Shown: positions 27,064-29,807 of the stretch, one piece after another
Position numbering within the stretch: the stretch's first letter is position 1
Layout of the letters: each line of letters begins with the position of its first letter
Source of the DNA: Chara braunii
Lineage: Eukaryota > Streptophyta > Charophyceae > Charales > Characeae
DNA length: 29,807 nt
Direction: 5' to 3'
NCBI GenBank assembly: GCA_003427395.1
Contig: BFEA01000144.1
Coordinates: forward strand, 350,015 to 379,821
Notes under the pieces: model-generated
Told to the model about the DNA's origin: nothing
Database searches by the model: none
Seen by the model: only the letters and a program-made list of their open reading frames with translations
Made by a program: the position numbers and the translations under genes

Positions 27064-27102
27064 CTTAATTATTATTATTATTATTTTTTTTATTATTATA
27101 TT
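27064..27102 (+). repeat. ATT-rich microsatellite
   Basis: A(TT) and ATT repeats interrupted by a T run. Confidence 0.85.
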
Positions 27103-27120
27103 GGAGCTGTTGTGGTAATA

Positions 27121-27412
27121 GCTCCACAAATTCTTATGCTTATTGTTCCGTGGAGCACAACGCTCTTAAAATAGAGGGAATTGTGTGATGCTTCCGCATG
27201 AGACTCCGCTGCCCTGCTATGGGAAAGGGGTGGGCTCCACAAATTCTTATGTTTATTGTGCTAACACTCCTAAAATAGAGGGTATTGTGTGATGCTCCCG
27301 CGTGAGACTCCGCTGCCCTGCTATGGGAAAGGGGTGGCAATGGCACGGGCCCACTGAGTCTCACTCTGCCCTGCTACGGGCAAGGGGTGGGAATGGTGCG
27401 GGCCCCCTGAAC
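27121..27412 (+). repeat. tandem repeat of about 103-113-bp units
   Basis: GCTCCACAAATTCTTATG starts units at about 27121 and 27234. GACTCCGCTGCCCTGCTATG and GGAAAGGGGTGG close them, and a third, partial copy (CTCTGCCCTGCTACGGGCAA) ends near 27412. Confidence 0.85.
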
Positions 27413-27548
27413 AGAGAGGCGAAAAAAAGAAAAGAAATAACGGCGGATGCGGTATGTTTTGATACTCTGAAGGCAAAAAAACTTGCCCTGGCAAAGAAAC
27501 ATATGTGCCAACTCCAAATGAGCAATTTCAAATTAAAAGTATCCGTTG

Positions 27549-27550
<2 letters not shown>

Positions 27551-27582
<32 letters not shown>
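27551..27582 (+). repeat. poly(T) tract
   Basis: About 32 T. It could be the A tail of a minus-strand retroposon, but no tRNA-like or gene-derived body is recognisable to its right (27583-27880). Confidence 0.7.
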
Positions 27583-27586
<4 letters not shown>

Positions 27587-27891
27587 CCTCTCTGACACCA
27601 CTGCCGAACCCTGTCCTTCCGTTGCCTTTTGGAACTCGGCACGGTTTTCTTTGCTGGGGCGTGTTTTTTTTGCCAATTCGATACTCGTAAGGTGGCATGA
27701 ACGTTTTTTCCCCCTGAAAAAGAAGGTTGTTGTTTTTGGGTTGGCAAGGTGAAATTGTGAACGGAGCTGGTCGTGTCCTTTAGTTTTTCCGCGGATCTTC
27801 CCACTCCCTACTTTTGTTGTTTTGTGAGCGAGAGGTAACAGCGCGCTGTTCCCCGCACGTGTCTCGGGTCTAGGGCGTAGTTGGCTCTAAT

Positions 27892-28249
27892 GTTGGAATA
27901 TAAATACATAGCTGACCGATTTTGGATGTTAGAATACAAATATAGTGCCGACCGATGTTAGATGTTCGAATATGAAGACATAGCCGTCCAATTTTGGATG
28001 TTCGAATACGAAGACATAGCAGACCGATTGTGGATGTTCGAATACAAATACATAGCAGACCGATTTTGGATGTTCGAATATTCCAATATGAAGACATAGC
28101 TGACCAATTTTGGATGTTCGAATACGAAGACACTGCCGACCAATTTTGGATGTTTGAATACACATACATAGCAGACCGATTTTGGATGTTCGAATACAAG
28201 ATCGATTTTGGATGTTTGAATACAAAGATATAGTGAGCTGATTTTGGAC
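27892..28249 (+). repeat. 36-bp minisatellite, about 10 copies
   Basis: Units begin GTTCGAATAC and contain ACATAGC.GACC and ATTTTGGAT. Most are exactly 36 bp; one has an 8-bp insertion and one a 10-bp deletion. Because 36 is a multiple of three, frames stay open on both strands, giving peptides such as MFEYEDIADQFW repeated. There is no start context or unique flanking coding sequence. Confidence 0.92.
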
Positions 28250-28392
28250 ATGGGTCCACTACCACCCACATGCATAAAAGACAAAGTCAAGCGACATATC
28301 TTTCCATGTCGTTACAGAACCAGATGATTTATTCTCATTTTTCACATCTGGCGGCGTTCTTTTTCCCACGAAAGACAAAATATGGCCGTATT

Positions 28393-28488
28393 ATGGCGGT
28401 GTGTGACGTTCAACCTCCCGCCCTGTACTGTCTTCCGGTCGAAGTGATTAAATGTGTGGAACAGACCCTGAAAGAGCAGCAAAATGAG
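28393..28488 (+). CDS. candidate first coding exon, unknown gene
   Basis: ATG 28393 opens a 32-residue segment (MAVCDVQPPALYCLPVEVIK then CVEQTLKEQQNE) with ordinary protein composition and an amphipathic second half. It is followed directly by GAG|GTATGC, a good splice-donor match at 28489. Reading on past the donor also stays open to 28536. I do not recognise the protein and find no matching second exon within the window, so this may be chance. Confidence 0.2.
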
Positions 28489-28539
28489 GTATGCCAAGGA
28501 GTTTTGGGAAAATTGTGTGTGGAGACCCCGACATAACAA

Positions 28540-29590
28540 AAATCTCCCATGTGGTCCCTGTTTTAGTGAGAAATGGCCATTACTGCGCGGGAAGGACAAC
28601 CATGCCCAGTTTCCAAACGTTCGTTTAATCCAAAAAATAACTATGAACTTCCATGGGGGCTACCCGACGTCTTTTCGAACTAAAAGGCGGGGGTACTCAT
28701 GTGGGATCTCGTCTCCGAATTAAGTCATGTCGTCGCTCACTGCAGAGCTCTTAATCCGATGTCGAAGGCCTTTGTGTGATTGCTCTTTCCATATGCTCAT
28801 CCTCACCACGTGTCTGCTAGTGGAATCCCTTTTCCCAACGCTCGGCTCGATGACAATCACACCAAGAGTGTTGGGCCAATGAGGTGCCACCGCCGTCCAC
28901 GAGATGAAAATCAACTTGATAAAAGGAAATATCAAGGAATAAGGAGGAAAATAAGTATCAATACTGATAAATTCAATGCCTATGAATCCAGAACACCTTG
29001 GTTCGGGGGAAAAATAAGAAGGCCCTTCGATCTTTGTGACAATTGTTCGTACGTCCCACTCGCATAAACATGTATTTTCCTCATATGGGATGTGGGGATA
29101 CGGGAAGTCTGTGTCCAGTCGGATCAGAATGATCGGTCCACATGGCACAAGTAAGCTGATTACGCTAATCTACTCAATTCGTTATTCGATCGAAAACATA
29201 TCAAAAGAAAAGACGGACAACAACACCAGGTTCTTATTATCTCCTGATCATGATATAGGTTCACCAGAGGTGGGGGTCCATGCAATTCGATCCAGTCGAG
29301 AAGGCAACTATCCAACATTTATTTAAGGGAGAGAGCTAAAAATAAACCATGCACAAGGCTCAGATACATCGAAACAACTGTCACACATTTATAGGCATGC
29401 ATCTCTCCCAACTAATTCTTACGTTCAACTTAATTCGCCCAAGGAAACTCTGATTGTCAATAATAAGTGGGGGCAGAAACTCGTACACATACATCGATCA
29501 TTAACATGAATACGTACCATTCATTCACGCGAGTGAGAAAATACAGTTAGAGTGTCGTAGAGTAGAGTATCGTCTCATCGAGAGTTATGG
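28540..29590. other. no gene recognised
   Basis: Unique-looking sequence with moderate-length frames (28484-28723 plus, 28780-29067 plus, 28720-29148 minus), none with a recognisable motif. It could hold introns or exons of the candidate gene starting at 28393. Confidence 0.4.
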
Positions 29591-29599
29591 GTTGGATCG

Positions 29600-29807
29600 T
29601 GGGGCAAAGGCTGGGGCTGGGCGTTTCGAAAAAACAAGAAAAAAGGTTTGGGCCTAAATCTTGGGCGTGGGCCTCGGCCTATGTCCTGGACCCGAGTCTT
29701 GCCCAGGGATTGGGTCTCAAGCTTGAACTTGGGTCTGTGCATTAAAAATATATATATATATATATCGCGTCTGAGGCTGAGCCTGAATCTGGGCCTTGCA
29801 CGTGAAT
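29600..29807 (+). repeat. degenerate GGGCCT-type repeat and (AT)n
   Basis: Variants of GGGCCT, TGGGTCT and TTGGGC recur every 6 to 12 bases from about 29600 to the window end, interrupted by an AT repeat at 29748-29765. Confidence 0.7.

Noticed and set aside
27892-28249. CRISPR-like array
   Set aside because: Units are contiguous, with no distinct spacers; this is a eukaryotic minisatellite.

Overview
The window looks like nuclear DNA of a plant-type eukaryote, most likely a large-genome streptophyte alga of the Chara type. Three things point that way: a plant-type mitochondrial ADP/ATP carrier with a long N-terminal extension, an old and very large Ty3/Gypsy-type LTR retrotransposon, and dense microsatellites, minisatellites and degraded transposons. 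The Chara suggestion rests on remembered resemblance of the retroelement and Harbinger-like proteins to predicted proteins of that genus; no search was run.

Bases 1-11898 are one LTR retrotransposon. The left LTR (1 to about 1296) starts at or before the window edge, and the right LTR is about 10586-11898. Inside, in order, are gag, aspartic protease, reverse transcriptase, an RNase H with internal deletions, a PHD-finger-like cysteine/histidine domain, and an integrase whose frame is still open. Two small extra genes follow on the same strand with an ATGA start/stop overlap, then an extra gene on the opposite strand running tail-to-tail into them. In-frame stops, frameshifts and deletions, with LTR copies about 6% different by eye in the part counted, mark it as an old, non-autonomous copy. 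The cargo between integrase and the 3' LTR is the least explained and most interesting part of the window.

Bases 11899-15150 hold nested small elements: a retroposon-like segment with an A25 tail on the minus strand, a foldback MITE with perfect 25-bp terminal inverted repeats, and a cluster of tRNA-like sequences that includes a SINE with a long A tail. A diverged relative of that SINE lies near 24.2 kb.

Bases 15169-16734 carry the one clearly intact cellular gene, a single-exon ADP/ATP translocase with a candidate TATA box, a CTC-repeat leader and a 79-bp GA repeat just past the stop codon.

Bases 16740-22500 are non-coding and repeat-rich, with tandem duplications of 30, 36, 42, 65, 77 and 89 bp, an array with an inverted unit, and one N flanked by identical 65-bp sequences that looks like an assembly join. 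Bases 22501-24982 look like a decayed PIF/Harbinger-type DNA transposon with a transposase N-terminal fragment. Bases 25000-29807 hold two copies of another inverted-repeat element, several minisatellites (one with a 36-bp period that preserves reading frame), one weak candidate exon, and no gene I can name.
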